DNA from: Fusarium oxysporum f. sp. lycopersici 4287
Taxonomy: Eukaryota; Ascomycota; Sordariomycetes; Hypocreales; Nectriaceae
Assembly (NCBI RefSeq): GCF_000149955.1
Contig: NC_030999.1
Span: 1,197,282-1,261,281, forward strand
Direction: 5' to 3'
DNA length: 64,000 nucleotides
The notes below the pieces were generated by a model, which worked only from the letters and a program-made list of their open reading frames with translations, had not been told where the DNA came from and made no database searches. Below are positions 9,519 to 20,179 of this stretch, piece after piece. Position numbers and translations under genes: made by a program. Each line of letters starts with the position of its first letter. Positions within the stretch are counted from its first letter, which is position 1.

Positions 9519-10140
9519 TGTGGGGTTCTCGAGAAGCCGGTGGTAGGAGAGTATAGCAAACGGCCGATTTTGCCTAGTTTTGCATTGGGCTCTGGGAAGC
9601 CCTCTTGCTTTCGTCAAGAGATCATAGCTATGTCTGCTGCAATGGCATTTATTGTAGAGGTTGTCTGCTTCGTCTTCCAAGGGGAACGAAATTGACTGCA
9701 ACTCTCCCGCCGACCCAGAAAAGGGGTGGTGGTCTGATTCCGACTCTCTAACAGACCACTTTCAGGCGATCTTGGCCTATGTCGGCCTGAGTGGGCTGAC
9801 ATTCGTCTCTGCAATCTCGAAGTCAGGCCACTACTCCTATCGTGGCCTGTTTGACAATTCGTAAGCCAGGCTGCAGTCTGAGAATCTATCAATGGTTTGA
9901 AGTCAATGATTAGAATTCAGTAACTTGAATGGAGGGATCAAAGGCTCCTTCTGGCGATATTTCTAGACCTGTCTTGTCAGCTGATTCATAAACTCTGCAA
10001 AATATGCGAAGGAGATAGCTCCAGGTTAAGCTGAATGTGCATGCGCAGTGGAAGGAAGTCTTTCGACTTCTGTGCCAGCAATGAGAGGTTGAAAGGAGAC
10101 AGGAAACACTCAGCTTTAGAATTAGAGAAAACAGTGCCCT
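9519..10140 (-). other. Untranslated leader of the truncated copia
   Basis: About 620 bp lie between primer site and gag start. No convincing frame is seen; the region has a run of alternating GGCCT/AGGCC motifs near 9765-9850. Long leaders containing packaging signals are usual in copia elements. Confidence 0.5.
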
Positions 10141-10154
10141 CCGGGCTCATAACC
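10141..10154 (-). promoter_or_regulatory. Primer-binding site, initiator tRNA-Met anticodon arm
   Basis: On the minus strand the bases directly after the LTR are GGTTATGAGCCCGG. They are complementary to CCGGGCTCATAACC, the initiator tRNA-Met anticodon arm. This is the primer type known for Drosophila copia (5' half of initiator tRNA-Met), unlike the tRNA-Lys type of the other copia elements here. Confidence 0.65.
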
Positions 10155-10290
10155 TGATGAAACAAAAATGGGTTCATTGTGTTGTTATATGTTCTAAGTT
10201 ACATGTGCCTGAGAGGAGCACAGCTCCTTAAATAGTATCCACATCCTAGCCACCAGTAGGTCGGACCACCTTAGCCACACTGTCTCAACA
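10155..10290 (-). repeat. 5' LTR of the truncated copia (136 bp)
   Basis: On the minus strand it begins TGTTGAGACAGTGTGG and ends TTTCATCA, directly followed by the primer site. The outer flank CCCCG (10291-10295) is the expected target duplication. No second LTR is present to compare. Confidence 0.75.
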
Positions 10291-12300
10291 CCCCGAGGGT
10301 CTCTTGCGCTGGATCGATGCCTTTTGTTCAGAGCGAACTGCAACCATTGTAATTAATGGCCAAAGTTCCGAAAACCGACCTCTACCACAAGCAGGACTTC
10401 CGCAGGGATCGCCCCTATCGCCGATACTGTTTCTATTCTTCAATGCAGATCTAGTGCAAACTCAGATCGATAAGAATGGTGGGGCTATTGCATTTGTCGA
10501 TGACTACACTGCGTGGGTATCGGGACCGACAGCCCAGAGCAACCGGAGAGGAATACAAGCAATAATTGATAAAGCTCTCGACTGGGAGAGACGCAGCGGC
10601 GCGACATTTGAGGCGGAAAAGACGGCGATCATACATTTCACCAGGTACACAGGCAGAGTAGACTCAGAACCATTTGCTATTAAGGGTGAGAGAGTCTTTC
10701 CGAAGGATCAGGTCAAGATCCTGGGGGTCATCATGGACTCACGGCTTCACTACAAGCAACACATCGCAAGGGCAGCAACGAAGGGTTTAGGAGCTGCGAT
10801 GGAACTGAAACGGCTGAAGGGAATGGCTCCCTCGACAACGAGGCAGCTTTTTACAGCCATGGTAGCCCCTGTGGTGGACTATGCCTCCAACGTCTGGATG
10901 CATGCGTGCAAAACAGTATCGGCGTATGCGATCCATCGAGTACAAAGGATAGGAGCACAAGCAATCATAGGATCCTTTACAAGTGTGGCGACAGGAGTGG
11001 CCGAAGCTGAAGCCCACATAGCGACCATCCAAGAAAGGTTCTGGAGACGAGCAAGCAAGCTATGGGTAGACATACACACGCTGCCGCGGACCAACCCGGT
11101 CCGGAATCTCCTACGAGGAATCAAAGCCTTCAGGCGCTTCATATCTCCACTCAGGCGCATCGCGGATGTATGCAGAGAGGTACCGAAGGATACCATGGAA
11201 GTCATTCAGCCATTCACCCTCGCTCCGTGGGAGGCACGCCTACAAGTCATACTGAACAGTCAAGGAGAGGAAGAAGAGGACAAGATCAAAGAGCTAGCCA
11301 AAGCAGGATGGGCGGTCAGGATAGCGACAAGCAGCTCTGCGCGGAATGATCTAGTCGGCATGGGAGTAGCTATCAGAATCCCCATATCCGTGGCAAGAGC
11401 CGGCAAGATCAACGAAGCCTTTTCGGTCACCCTGGGTACGAGGGAAGAACACAACCCGTACACAGCCGAACTGGCAGCGATCGCTCATGGTCTCAACTAC
11501 CTGCCGGAGATGAAGTATCGAGTCATTGTGATCGCGACAAGTAACAAATCGGCTGCACAAGCTATAGGTAACCCCCGCCAGCAGTCAGGTCAAGGACATA
11601 TACGAGAGATATATGATGCTATAGAGAAGCTTCGAGGAGATGGAAACAGAGTCAACCTCATCTGGCTACCATGCGACAGCGAGCTCAAAATCCAGAAGAC
11701 AGCCAAGATGTCAGCTCGTTACGCAACGGAGCCGTCCATGATACCGCGGAGAGGAATGATCAAAGCAAAGACCACAATTCTTAATCGAACGAGGGCAGAT
11801 CTACGAATGGAGAGGAAGCTACCAGATGGAGTGGGCAGGCATTCTAGAAGGGTCGACTCGGCTCTGCCTGGTAAACATACCCACCTGTTGTACGATCAAT
11901 TATCATGGAAAGAGGCCAGCGTGCTGGCACAACTGAGAACCGGAATGGCGCGACTGAGCGGTTACCTATATCAGATCAGGGCAGCACCGACGGATGAATG
12001 TCCGTGCGGGCGGGCAAAGGAAACGGTAGAGCATTTCCACCCATTCCACATCGAAGTTATTAGTCAGCATCCATATCCACGCCATATTCACAAATGTGTC
12101 GTGGAGTGTCGTGGATTTGAACCCTGGGTAAGGCAGCATCAGACGGTCAGGAATGGACGCCAAACATGGACGCAGTACGAGCCACAATCAGGTTCGCGAT
12201 CGCTACAGGTCGCCTGGAACAGACATGGTCCAAGCGATACTAACCTAGCATCAAGAAATCAATACTAACTAACTAACTACATTCTCTGACGCCTCAAATA
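10291..12300 (+). pseudogene. Tad1-like LINE: reverse transcriptase and RNase H (5' part lost)
   Basis: The frame is open from the copia insertion point to 12268. RT motifs are LPQGSPLSPILF and the catalytic IAFVDDYTAW, followed by the thumb-like region LGVIMDSRLHYKQHI. A degenerate RNase H domain follows (residues about 330-480), with NPYTAELAAIAHGL present but the later acidic positions altered (IATSNKSAA). A terminal zinc-finger-like CPCGRAKETVEHF closes the normal part. After that, 95 bp of hAT terminal sequence (12032-12126) replace the native C-terminus. The tail after 12268 has a short TAACTAACTAAC run, like a LINE 3' tail. The 5' half (endonuclease) lies beyond the copia insertion and is not found. 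Non-functional. Confidence 0.85.
12032..12126 (-). repeat. 95-bp hAT terminal block inside the LINE
   Basis: On the minus strand this begins CAGGGTTCAAATCCACGAC and, as far as I can align by eye, is identical to 22256-22350, the left end of the intact hAT element. The match stops abruptly at ...GTGGAAATG. No second hAT end and no 8-bp duplication are seen, so it looks like a captured end rather than a normal insertion. Confidence 0.85.
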
Positions 12301-12379
12301 ACTAACAGCAGGCTCGCTTCAGCCGCCGAAGATAGGAAACTGAACACTTGGAGGGATTGGGCTTCAAGTTGACCTGCTA

Positions 12380-14606
12380 CCATCCAGGACCACCTAATGC
12401 ATAACCCCACCTAATGCATAACCAAAATTTCGCCCCTCCCATACAAAATCCAAATTTTGATGTCCACAAAAACAGGCCCGATTCTCAACTAATAAATGAG
12501 GCTTTGGAGAAAGTTTCTAGAAAATTGCTCAATTTTTACTGTCTGCGTGGCTTTTTGACCTCCCGACCGCTCCGTGTGCGCTGGCAGTGCTTTGCTACGA
12601 CCATAAAGTCATCACGTTCGTCCTCTGACCTGACACCCACCTCAATCACCGACTCGACCTCCTCATCCACATCCACCTCTATTTCTGCCTCCTTTGAGTC
12701 AGGGAGAGCTTCTCCAGCCGCTAGATTCTCCGACAGAGCCATGAATTGTCGGTTCGGGTTTGGTACCGCCTTTCTTTTCTTCCCTCGCCGCACCTGGGCC
12801 ATCTGCTCCTCGAGGCCAGTAATCCGCGCATTCTGAACGGCCACCTTCATCTCTAAAGCTTCCAATCCCTTTGCGATCTTACTGTACTTCCGCCTGGTCG
12901 GACGGCTTCGGTGTTTGGCCATTTCCTTTACTTGCCGACTCGTTTTCGGCGTATCATCTGAGTGCAGTTGAGGAGGGCTCAGCGTCTTTAACTCTTCCAG
13001 CAGTTTTTCTTTGTCCCGTTGAATTTCAGGATGTGCTAGAGCTTTATACCGATTTATTGGCCAATTTTCAGTAAACCTCCAGCCGGATAAGATAACATCT
13101 TTCCTCATGCCCGCCTCCCTGGCTTTCGCATATGCCCGGATAAAGTTGGCTTTGTCAACCGGCGCAGAATCGGTCAAACTAGCCAGCTTTTGGAGTTCTT
13201 TCCGGTACGCACCTTTGATGACATTAAAAATCCCATTATCTAATGGCTGCAGACCATGGGAACAATGTGCTGGTAAGTAACAGCAGTAGACGTTATTCAG
13301 AAAGCACGTAGCCATCCACTCGTCCTGACTGCTCGTCAGCGACCCTAAAGCGGGTGACTCAGCGGCGAAAACACCGAAATGCTCACCTGCGCATGGCTCC
13401 CGTGACCGCCAAGGATAATAAGTCTCGCATCCGATGCATCACGAGGCTCCGTTTGTGGTAGATAAACGTCCTTCAACCACTCGAGAGCAATATGGTTGTC
13501 TGTCCAGCCGTTCGGTGATGTGATGTAGTGCCAGTCCGCTATTAATTCGAATTCGTTAAGGAACCACTGCTTCTGCAGCTCTTTTCCTTTAAAGATAATT
13601 CCCGGTTTCAAAGCACGGCCAGTTGCGGTGACAGCCTCAATAAACGAAGTCCAGGTGCGCGACTGAACGCCTTTCAACATCGCCTTCTTCTTCGGGTCAG
13701 AGCTCCCGATCACGAGGCTGTCCAGACCTCATGGACAACCAATTAGCTATGCCCTATAAAAGCCTATAGAGTATTTGCAGAAGACTTACCGAAACCCGCC
13801 ATTATACCGCCCTCGTCCACGTTAACTGTGTTCTCAGGCTTGATCCAGCCGTACTCGTTCTCCCTGATATCGAAGTACCAATTGACCGCCTTCGGAGTAA
13901 AGCCGTCAAATCTGGCGGCTTCTTGACGTTTTCCAATCTTGGTAGATAGCTTGGGGTGACGTTTGACGAACCTGGTGGTCCAGTGCTTGCCTAAAGGTTT
14001 GTTATCGCCTTGTTATTGGAGGATGGCCTCGACACAGGCGCGGACCTGGCTGTGCGAGGGAGCATAGCCTAGAGACTCTTGTCGCAGCACCCAACGAATA
14101 AGCGTCTCCTCCTGGCTCTTTGTAATACGCTGGTGGGCCTGAATACGTTCAATCCTGCTTGCTTGACCGGAAAGTCGTCTCGAAATGGTCCACTGAGGTA
14201 CTCCACGTTTCTGGGCCGCCTCATTCTGTGAGAGGCCTCTATCGGTGGTGTCGAATATAGCCTCAGCTACGTCATCTTCGGTATAATAACGGTGAACCAT
14301 TACGAAAGGAGTTGTGGCAAGTAAATTAGGTGAAAGTTCGGCTTGAGTGGATGGAGTCGCCTAGGGTACATGAGGTGAAATGCGACAAAATTCAAAGGGC
14401 TAGAGAACCAGGCTACGGGGCGGAACGGGAAAAATTCAAGCCGAAATGAAAATTCGATGAAAAAAGCAATATAGTGTAGGTCTTCGTTCGCGAGTATCTT
14501 CCTGCCTGGCCGAATACAATGCAATTGAAAATTTGGATTTTGTATGGGAGGAGCGAAATTTTGGTTATGCGTTAGGTGGGGTTATGCATTAGGTGGTCCT
14601 GGATGG
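12380..14606 (-). mobile_element. Fot1/pogo-like DNA transposon, copy 2 (2227 bp, both ends present)
   Basis: Inverted repeats of about 80 bp: the left begins CCATCCAGGACCACCTAATG, the right is its complement, and both contain a direct doubling of CCACCTAATGCATAACC. TA flanks both ends (12378-12379 and 14607-14608). It shares only the first bases (CCATCCA) of its ends with copy 1, so it is a different subfamily. The transposase is dead (see next entry). Confidence 0.92.
12536..14300 (-). pseudogene. Fot1/pogo-like transposase with nonsense and catalytic-site mutation
   Basis: Three exons: 14300-13790, 13727-13387 and 13324-12536 (1641 nt); the middle exon has the same length, 341 nt, as in copy 1. 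The introns are GTAAGT...GAG (62 nt) and GTGAGC...CAG (62 nt). The N-terminal helix-turn-helix (YTEDDVAEAIFD) and CENP-B-type domain are visible. Two lesions: a TAA at 14013-14015 after residue 95, and Gly (GGC, 13408-13410) at the second catalytic Asp, IILGGHGSH instead of ILDGH. Either would abolish transposition. First and third acidic positions (NVDEGG, LQPLDNGIF) are kept. Confidence 0.88.
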
Positions 14607-14608
14607 TA

Positions 14609-14779
14609 CTACTAACAATCACGAGGACTAAGAAGAAAAGCAATGACTAGACTGGAAGGAACAAGGTGGGAATTGTATGGGCTTGGCGAGAACAAGGCAA
14701 TAACTAGCGAAGTGTATGTACCTTTAGCTTCAGAGCCCATTGGGCGTTGGCCTACCGGGCGTAATAGACTTGTATTGTA
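14609..14779. other. Short unassigned stretch
   Basis: About 170 bp lie between the Fot1 copy and the next element. A 60-codon frame crosses it (14643 onward) but I recognise nothing in it. Confidence 0.3.
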
Positions 14780-15531
14780 TTCTAAAATTGGACGGGTCCC
14801 GTCCCAATTTCCATATTTGGTATAATTCTTCCCGCTATCGGATTACCTCATGCCTTCTTGTTCCACTGCCTCAAGTAGTTTAACGAGTCCCATTTACCAG
14901 CTATTTCAACGAACCACTGGCTTGAGGTGAAATAGCCACGACATATCTGAGTTCCAAATTTACTCCAAATTCTACTAGAGCTAGAGCTGTGCCACAATAC
15001 AGCTTTCTTCCTCTTCCACGGTCGAGTACAAGGCTTCTTGTTCATCGATATCCTGCTAGGCTATTTCCCAAAGCTCACCCATGCCTCTTCTGCTTGTGAA
15101 CAGTCGCCCGTTCTCAATCTCTCGAGCTACTTGTGCTTCGATGCGATCAGGCTCTGCTTTGTCCTAGTCTAAATAAGCCACCATCTCTTCTGTGGTCCCT
15201 TCCCTTAGGCTCGTTGATGTTGCGTAGCACCTCCCCATTTGTTAATAATCAAGACACCAGCTGTAGATTGCTTTTGGATATGCTAAAGGCAGGCCCATTG
15301 CTTTTCTATACTGGCGGTTACCTAGTGAGGTCCCGGTAGCTGGGCCTTATACCAATCATCTCTTGGCGTGCCATATCTCTGGTGGATTGCTCGTGCATCG
15401 TCGTACCTCAGCGGTGTTGTTGAATCTGGAACTGGACCTTGCAAGTGTAAAGGTGATGATACTGACGGTCCGATAGCGGAGAAAACTATACTACATATGG
15501 AAACTGGGACGGGACCCGTCCAATTTTAGAA
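14780..15531. mobile_element. Non-autonomous DNA element (752 bp, about 64-bp inverted repeats)
   Basis: Left end TTCTAAAATTGGACGGGTCC, right end its complement. The arms continue through CCATATnTnGTATAnTTnTnCCGCTATCGGA. Each arm contains the internal palindrome GGACGGGTCCCGTCC. The interior has only broken frames on the minus strand (for example SSQWFVEIAGKWDSL), perhaps captured gene sequence. I could not find a clear target duplication, so the superfamily is undetermined. Confidence 0.75.
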
Positions 15532-15587
15532 GGACGGGTACCAAAGCAAAGGAAGCTTGCGAGAGTGAAGGCGATCCTGGCACAACA

Positions 15588-16028
15588 GTGATCTGTCCAG
15601 GCTGCCATCTGGAGGAAGCAACGACCGGGGAACGTGACGAGCAAGCGGCCCTCCCTGATGACAAAAGGGTCTATGCTGCTTTCAAAAACTCTCCCTCACT
15701 GATGAGGATTGCAGCACGAGAGCCAGAGGAACAGCCCCTTAAGTTGGTTATAAGGAAGGGCCAACGAGGATTTGCCAAGAATGCCAGGAAACTAGTCAAT
15801 GAATATGGCACTACACCTATTGTAACGTCACTTAAAGACATGCTAGATGAAGGGGTGTTCACATCTGCTGATGTCGCAAAACGTCGATTTCCCGACCTCT
15901 TCCCAGAAGAGCAGGTATCAAACTATGACGAAGGGCAAGAGTCAGCAACTGGACATCCGTCTACAAAAGAGACGGAGCCATGGCGAGAAAGATTTACCCC
16001 TTCAAGGTCGATAAAAATCGACGGCTAA
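15588..16028 (+). other. Unrecognised open frame (up to 146 codons)
   Basis: The frame is open on the right flank of the 752-bp element and continues upstream of 15588 to near its edge. It contains CPGCHLEE and a charged helical region (LKLVIRKGQRGFAKNARKLV) and has no ATG before residue 38. It may be an exon of a broken gene, or part of the remnant that starts at 16508. I do not recognise a family. Confidence 0.3.
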
Positions 16029-16507
16029 ACTGTTGGAGGTCTATCGAGAGAGTCGACCAGTTCTGCTATCGCAGTTGCGTTATTCACGAAGATTATGGCT
16101 GGCTTATCTTCGAGCTTGACGGTAGTTAATCGTTGCGTAACTGTGTCTAGATTCGAGGCCATGTCCTGCCAATGCTTATTAACATATTTTAACAAATGGA
16201 GACTTAGTCCTTGAATACGTTCAATTAGCCAGAGGACTACACTTACCACAAACAGGTATATCCTATTTGAATAGCCGTTGGGGACTTTGTTACTGGATGG
16301 ACAGTTTTGAAAACGGATTGTTGTTGAGTAAATATGGTAACAGATGATCTGTCTAGGCAGGAAATCCACGGGTCGCGACTGCCTAAAAATTTCAGACCTG
16401 CAGCGCGAGCCGTGGAAGCTGTCAACCTCTCCTTTGATCAAGCGCCAGGCAAGGCGGGGTAGTGACACTTACAGGATGGCCCACACCACCACTGCAGAAA
16501 GTGGAAA

Positions 16508-17625
16508 GTGGAAAAAGATACGAATACCCCACTGGATTGGAGTGCAATTGCCACGCGCGGTTGCGGGTATGCCAGGGTTGAAGCGGTCCACATAGGTACA
16601 GACAACAAGGTCCATTCTCAGCTCTGCAGATCATGTCATCTGTTCTTTCATGATAGGATTTTCCGTATTCCACCGACGATACCCTCGACTGAACCAAGGC
16701 CATCGGAATCGACAAATCATCACGGTCGTGCCACTACAAGTACGTCTGTACAATGTCCTTTCGTGTTTCAGCAGGCCGATGCAGGGAGCTCTAGCGTCGA
16801 ACCTCAAGATAGCTTGGGTGATGATGCCACCTTGACCGCCGCTCAGCCACGCAATGAGACCTTGCAAAGCTTCATCGACTATATTCGGCAAGGAAATACT
16901 GGATGGACCCCCGAGTTCCTCGACCCGTATAAACGTGCCTACGACCAGATTTTTAAGGTCTTCTATAGCTCTAAGTGTAATTGTATGTTTGCAATAACCT
17001 AGCGTCACGGTTAATATAATACTGAGTGTTTGGGCTAGGTACACGTCGGGTTGAGGGTGACGAGGCCGGGCTCGCTGACTCTCTTCGGGAGCGTGTCGAG
17101 CAGCTTCGACAGTTTATTCCTCCTCTGTCCACAGCGTTTGGTGAGACGGGCTCTTATGACCCCAGCAGCTCTTTCCAGCAGTGAAAAAGCTTCCTTGCCG
17201 ACGAACCGAGCCAGCCACTTTCATTTAGCAAATCATCACAGGCTTTTTGCCATGCTGGTCAACCAGCGCTGTCATTGTCTAGGCAATGGGACATCGATAG
17301 CATCTGGTTTGGGGCAAAAGGGCTTCAAGCAATCCAATCGCCCAACAGCTTTCGGTTGTCCTTTCTTCCCTCTGCAGCCTTGAACATATCCAAAGCTGAG
17401 ATAATTCAGCCACGCGGACTGGACCTGGCAAGGACACGACATATTAAACTCGGGACATTCAACGCACACAGTGTACCATTCTCCGCGTTTGTCTTCTTCC
17501 CGAACGCTGCAAAAGACATGACGTCATCAACTCAGAACGCTCTGTCACTGGAGCGCCAACAAGATCTCTATGATCATGTCATCATTCCGGCAGCTTTTGG
17601 GACATATGCTTATCATGTACGTTAG
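16508..17625 (+). pseudogene. Remnant of large uncharacterised fungal repeat-family protein, subfamily A
   Basis: Exon 1 ends with the pattern LQSFIDYIRQGNTG...YDQIFKVFYSSKCNC. A 56-nt intron (16983-17038, GTATGT...CTAG) leads to a second exon. That exon carries RQWDIDSIWFGAKGLQAI, SFRLSFLPSAALNIS, GLDLARTRHIKLGTFNAHS and LSLERQQDLYDHVIIPA. I recall this order from a widespread unannotated family of large proteins in Aspergillus/Penicillium-type genomes. The same architecture, more divergent, appears in the Ulp1-encoding gene at 36543 (YDIDSLCSFPTSLGVARLGI, WAFFPAL, WYEEVMLPAIQAV), and the exon 1 motif appears at 28331-29303. An in-frame TGA at 17182-17184, lack of a start codon and truncation after 17625 mark it as dead. 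Function unknown. Confidence 0.6.
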
Positions 17626-17630
17626 GCCAT

Positions 17631-18211
17631 AACCCGGAACTGAAGCTTAACATTGATTTTTTACTTGAGTAAGGTCACTGTTGCTTGTTCCATTCATCAG
17701 AAGACTCCATTAATCCCAGTCAGCTCTCTTGCGGATGTATTCGACACTGACAGAATAGGATAATCCGTAATCCTCGTCAATCACCTGGAGTCATTAGTTC
17801 GGGCATTCGAAGCACTCGTAATGGATGACATACAACATGAAGACTAGTACTCTGAGTTTCATTGCTTATCGTACCCCGGCGCCAAAAACCATCACCTAAG
17901 AAGCCTTAGCGCATAGGGTATCTAAAAGCTTATTTCATCTGACCTAAACAATAATAAACCGTATCTGGGTGGGGGTAATATGCCTTTTTGTAGGCACCTT
18001 GGGGTATCTCAGGCAGGTCTGGAGGAGTACCTGGCTGCTGCCGGCGCTTTCGAGGCATGTCGATAATAAGACACTTTGGTAGTTAAGTCTGATAGAATTG
18101 GTTCAAGTGATGATCATTGTGAAAGAAGAATTTGAAAAGTCTTCGGGATTTATTGTTTGGATAAAGAACCATGTGATTGGCATGGCTGCCTAAAACGTGG
18201 CTTCCGCAGTA
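17631..18211. other. Intergenic, nothing recognised
   Basis: About 580 bp with no coding frame. It holds the 5' flank of the APH-fold kinase gene; I see no clear repeat. Confidence 0.5.
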
Positions 18212-19892
18212 ATGCCTCAGGCACAAAGTCAAGAGGTTGGCTTCCCCACACTAAATTTCCAACCTTTTAAGATTGATTACCTTACCTTCAATCATTTCAT
18301 TCGGAGAGCAGGTTGCCGTCTGCTGGTCGTAATGGCACCGGGTATTTTCCGCCCGTCTTTGGACCTCGAAGCTGTCGCTCGGCTGGCGCGTGATTTGCGG
18401 AAAAAACCCTGCTCATGCGATCCGTCACAAATCCCGCTCAGTGGCAGCTTCAATTGGGTTTTCATTATCTCATTCGATGATGGCGTAAAATGGATCTTTC
18501 GCACACCACGAAAAGAGCCTTTTGGAACGAGACTACCAGACGAGTTGGTGTCAGACCTGATTGCGAGTGAGGTGGCAACGATGAAGTACATTTCGCAACA
18601 CAGCACAATACCTGTGCCAAGCGTTTATGATTATAGGTATGTTTTTGGTAACACGAGCCACGAACCAATAGTTCTGACAGAACACCAGCTGCACTACATC
18701 AAACGATGTCGGGGTCCCTTATATTTTAATGAGTGAAGCCAAGGGAACTTCTCTGGCTTCCTGGTCATGGCGGAATGGTCCCCATCCATTGCGAATGTAC
18801 AACAACCGCGAAACCATTTCTCACAAAGCCCAGGAAAAGGTCATGACAGAACTCGGGAAAATATCTTCCCAGCTACTCCGCTTGCAGTTTGACCAGATCG
18901 GATCGCTTTTTGAAGAAGACGGACGTTTCGTCACAAAGCATTCACTAAATCCGGCATTTCATTTTCAAGATCGCTATTCCCTCTCGCAAATCAAACGCGG
19001 GCCGTTCCCAAATGACGAAGTCTTTTATCGCTCTTTGCTCGACACATTTCTAGTACACGTTCAGGATCTTGATATGAGCCACCACTGTTTTAGAGCTCCA
19101 GTACCAACTGAGGGGGAATTTGACAATCCCGAGACGTATCGCCGAGCGACAGACCTATGGAACGACTTTGTGACAATTGGCTTGAAGCTAGACAGCAGTG
19201 AAAACCGCTTCGACTACCTTGCTGCTGGGAAAGCTCTCGAAGGTGCTATACCAAGTTTGGCCACAACCAATCATCCTGAAGTCACTGAATGCTTCGGAAG
19301 CGGTTTTGCAATTAGCCATCCTGATCTTAGTATCAACAACATATTCGTCGACGAAGAATACAACATCACCTGCATCATTGATTGGTCATTTGCTTCCACG
19401 GTCCCTATTCCCCAGCTTCTTATAACACCCGGTATGCCCCATCCGAGAGATCAACCATCAGCTTCAGCAACGGCATCGTTTAGGACAAGTTTCATGGACC
19501 ATATGGGAGTAACAAACGGCGCCAGCTCTGTGCTCTGGTCATACGCAGAGAGGATATGGCATTTCATAAGATGGGTCAACATGGACTCACTGTGCGATTT
19601 CCAACACTTTTCTGCTTTATATGGCCTGATAAAAGATATCAGCGTTGCTTCTCCTCTGAAGCATATTCGAAATCTGCAACAGAGACCGGATATGGAGCAA
19701 GTGAGAATGGAGCTGGTATTAGAAGATTTATCACCAGAACAAATTAAGAATGAGGAGCGCAAATACTTTTCAGCCGTGACTGATGGCTGGAGAAGATACA
19801 AGACTGCAAAAAAACTCACCGATCAATTTCGGCAAAGTGACGAGCTTGTTATTAGCGCTTCAGTCTGGTCGTCTTCGGAATGGGCATGCTAG
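18212..19892 (+). CDS. Aminoglycoside-phosphotransferase-fold kinase (542 aa)
   Basis: Two exons: 18212-18636 and 18689-19892, joined by a 52-nt intron (GTATGT...CACCAG). Spliced this way the sequence runs VYDYSCTTSNDVGVPYILMS without a stop. The first in-frame ATG is 18212; an upstream exon cannot be excluded. The N-lobe shows LSGSFNWVFIISFDDG (nucleotide loop and strand); the catalytic loop is ISHPDLSINNIFVD (H-x-D...N) and the metal-binding motif is IIDWS. The C-terminal about 150 residues are helical. The family phosphorylates small hydroxylated substrates; many fungal paralogues exist with unknown substrates, so no specific role can be given. No neighbouring gene suggests a pathway, and the frame is intact. 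Confidence 0.8.
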
Positions 19893-20179
19893 AAATGAAT
19901 AAAAGAAATATTATGGTTTATTATTTATACTGCATAGTAGTGCTGAGTGAAAAAGAAATATCATTCGAACTTGATTGTTCACTATTGAATTGAAAGTTCT
20001 TTCCTGACTCATGTCTCTGAATTAAGACTCTCCATTCCCGAAGTCCTGCACTAAAATGACAGAGAAACGGGATGGGTTTCGCGTTCTGGATTTTACAGCG
20101 TATCTCAGTCAATGAAAATCATGACCTGCCCATTCATCACCAGTATATTCCAGATGGGCTACTGTACGCAGTCGCAGCG
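19893..20179. other. 3' flank of the kinase gene
   Basis: About 290 bp with no coding frame that I can support. Confidence 0.4.

Larger units (their letters stand above)
6498..10290 (-). mobile_element. Truncated Ty1/copia retrotransposon inserted in a LINE
   Basis: On the minus strand the order is LTR (10290-10155), primer site, leader, gag-pol from 9518, then the gap. The insertion splits the LINE reading frame that resumes at 10291. The reverse transcriptase active site, RNase H and the 3' LTR are not in the assembled sequence, and on the far side of the gap there is unrelated repeat DNA, so the copy is either truncated or misassembled here. It differs in LTR and primer type from the other two copia elements of the window. 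Confidence 0.85.
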
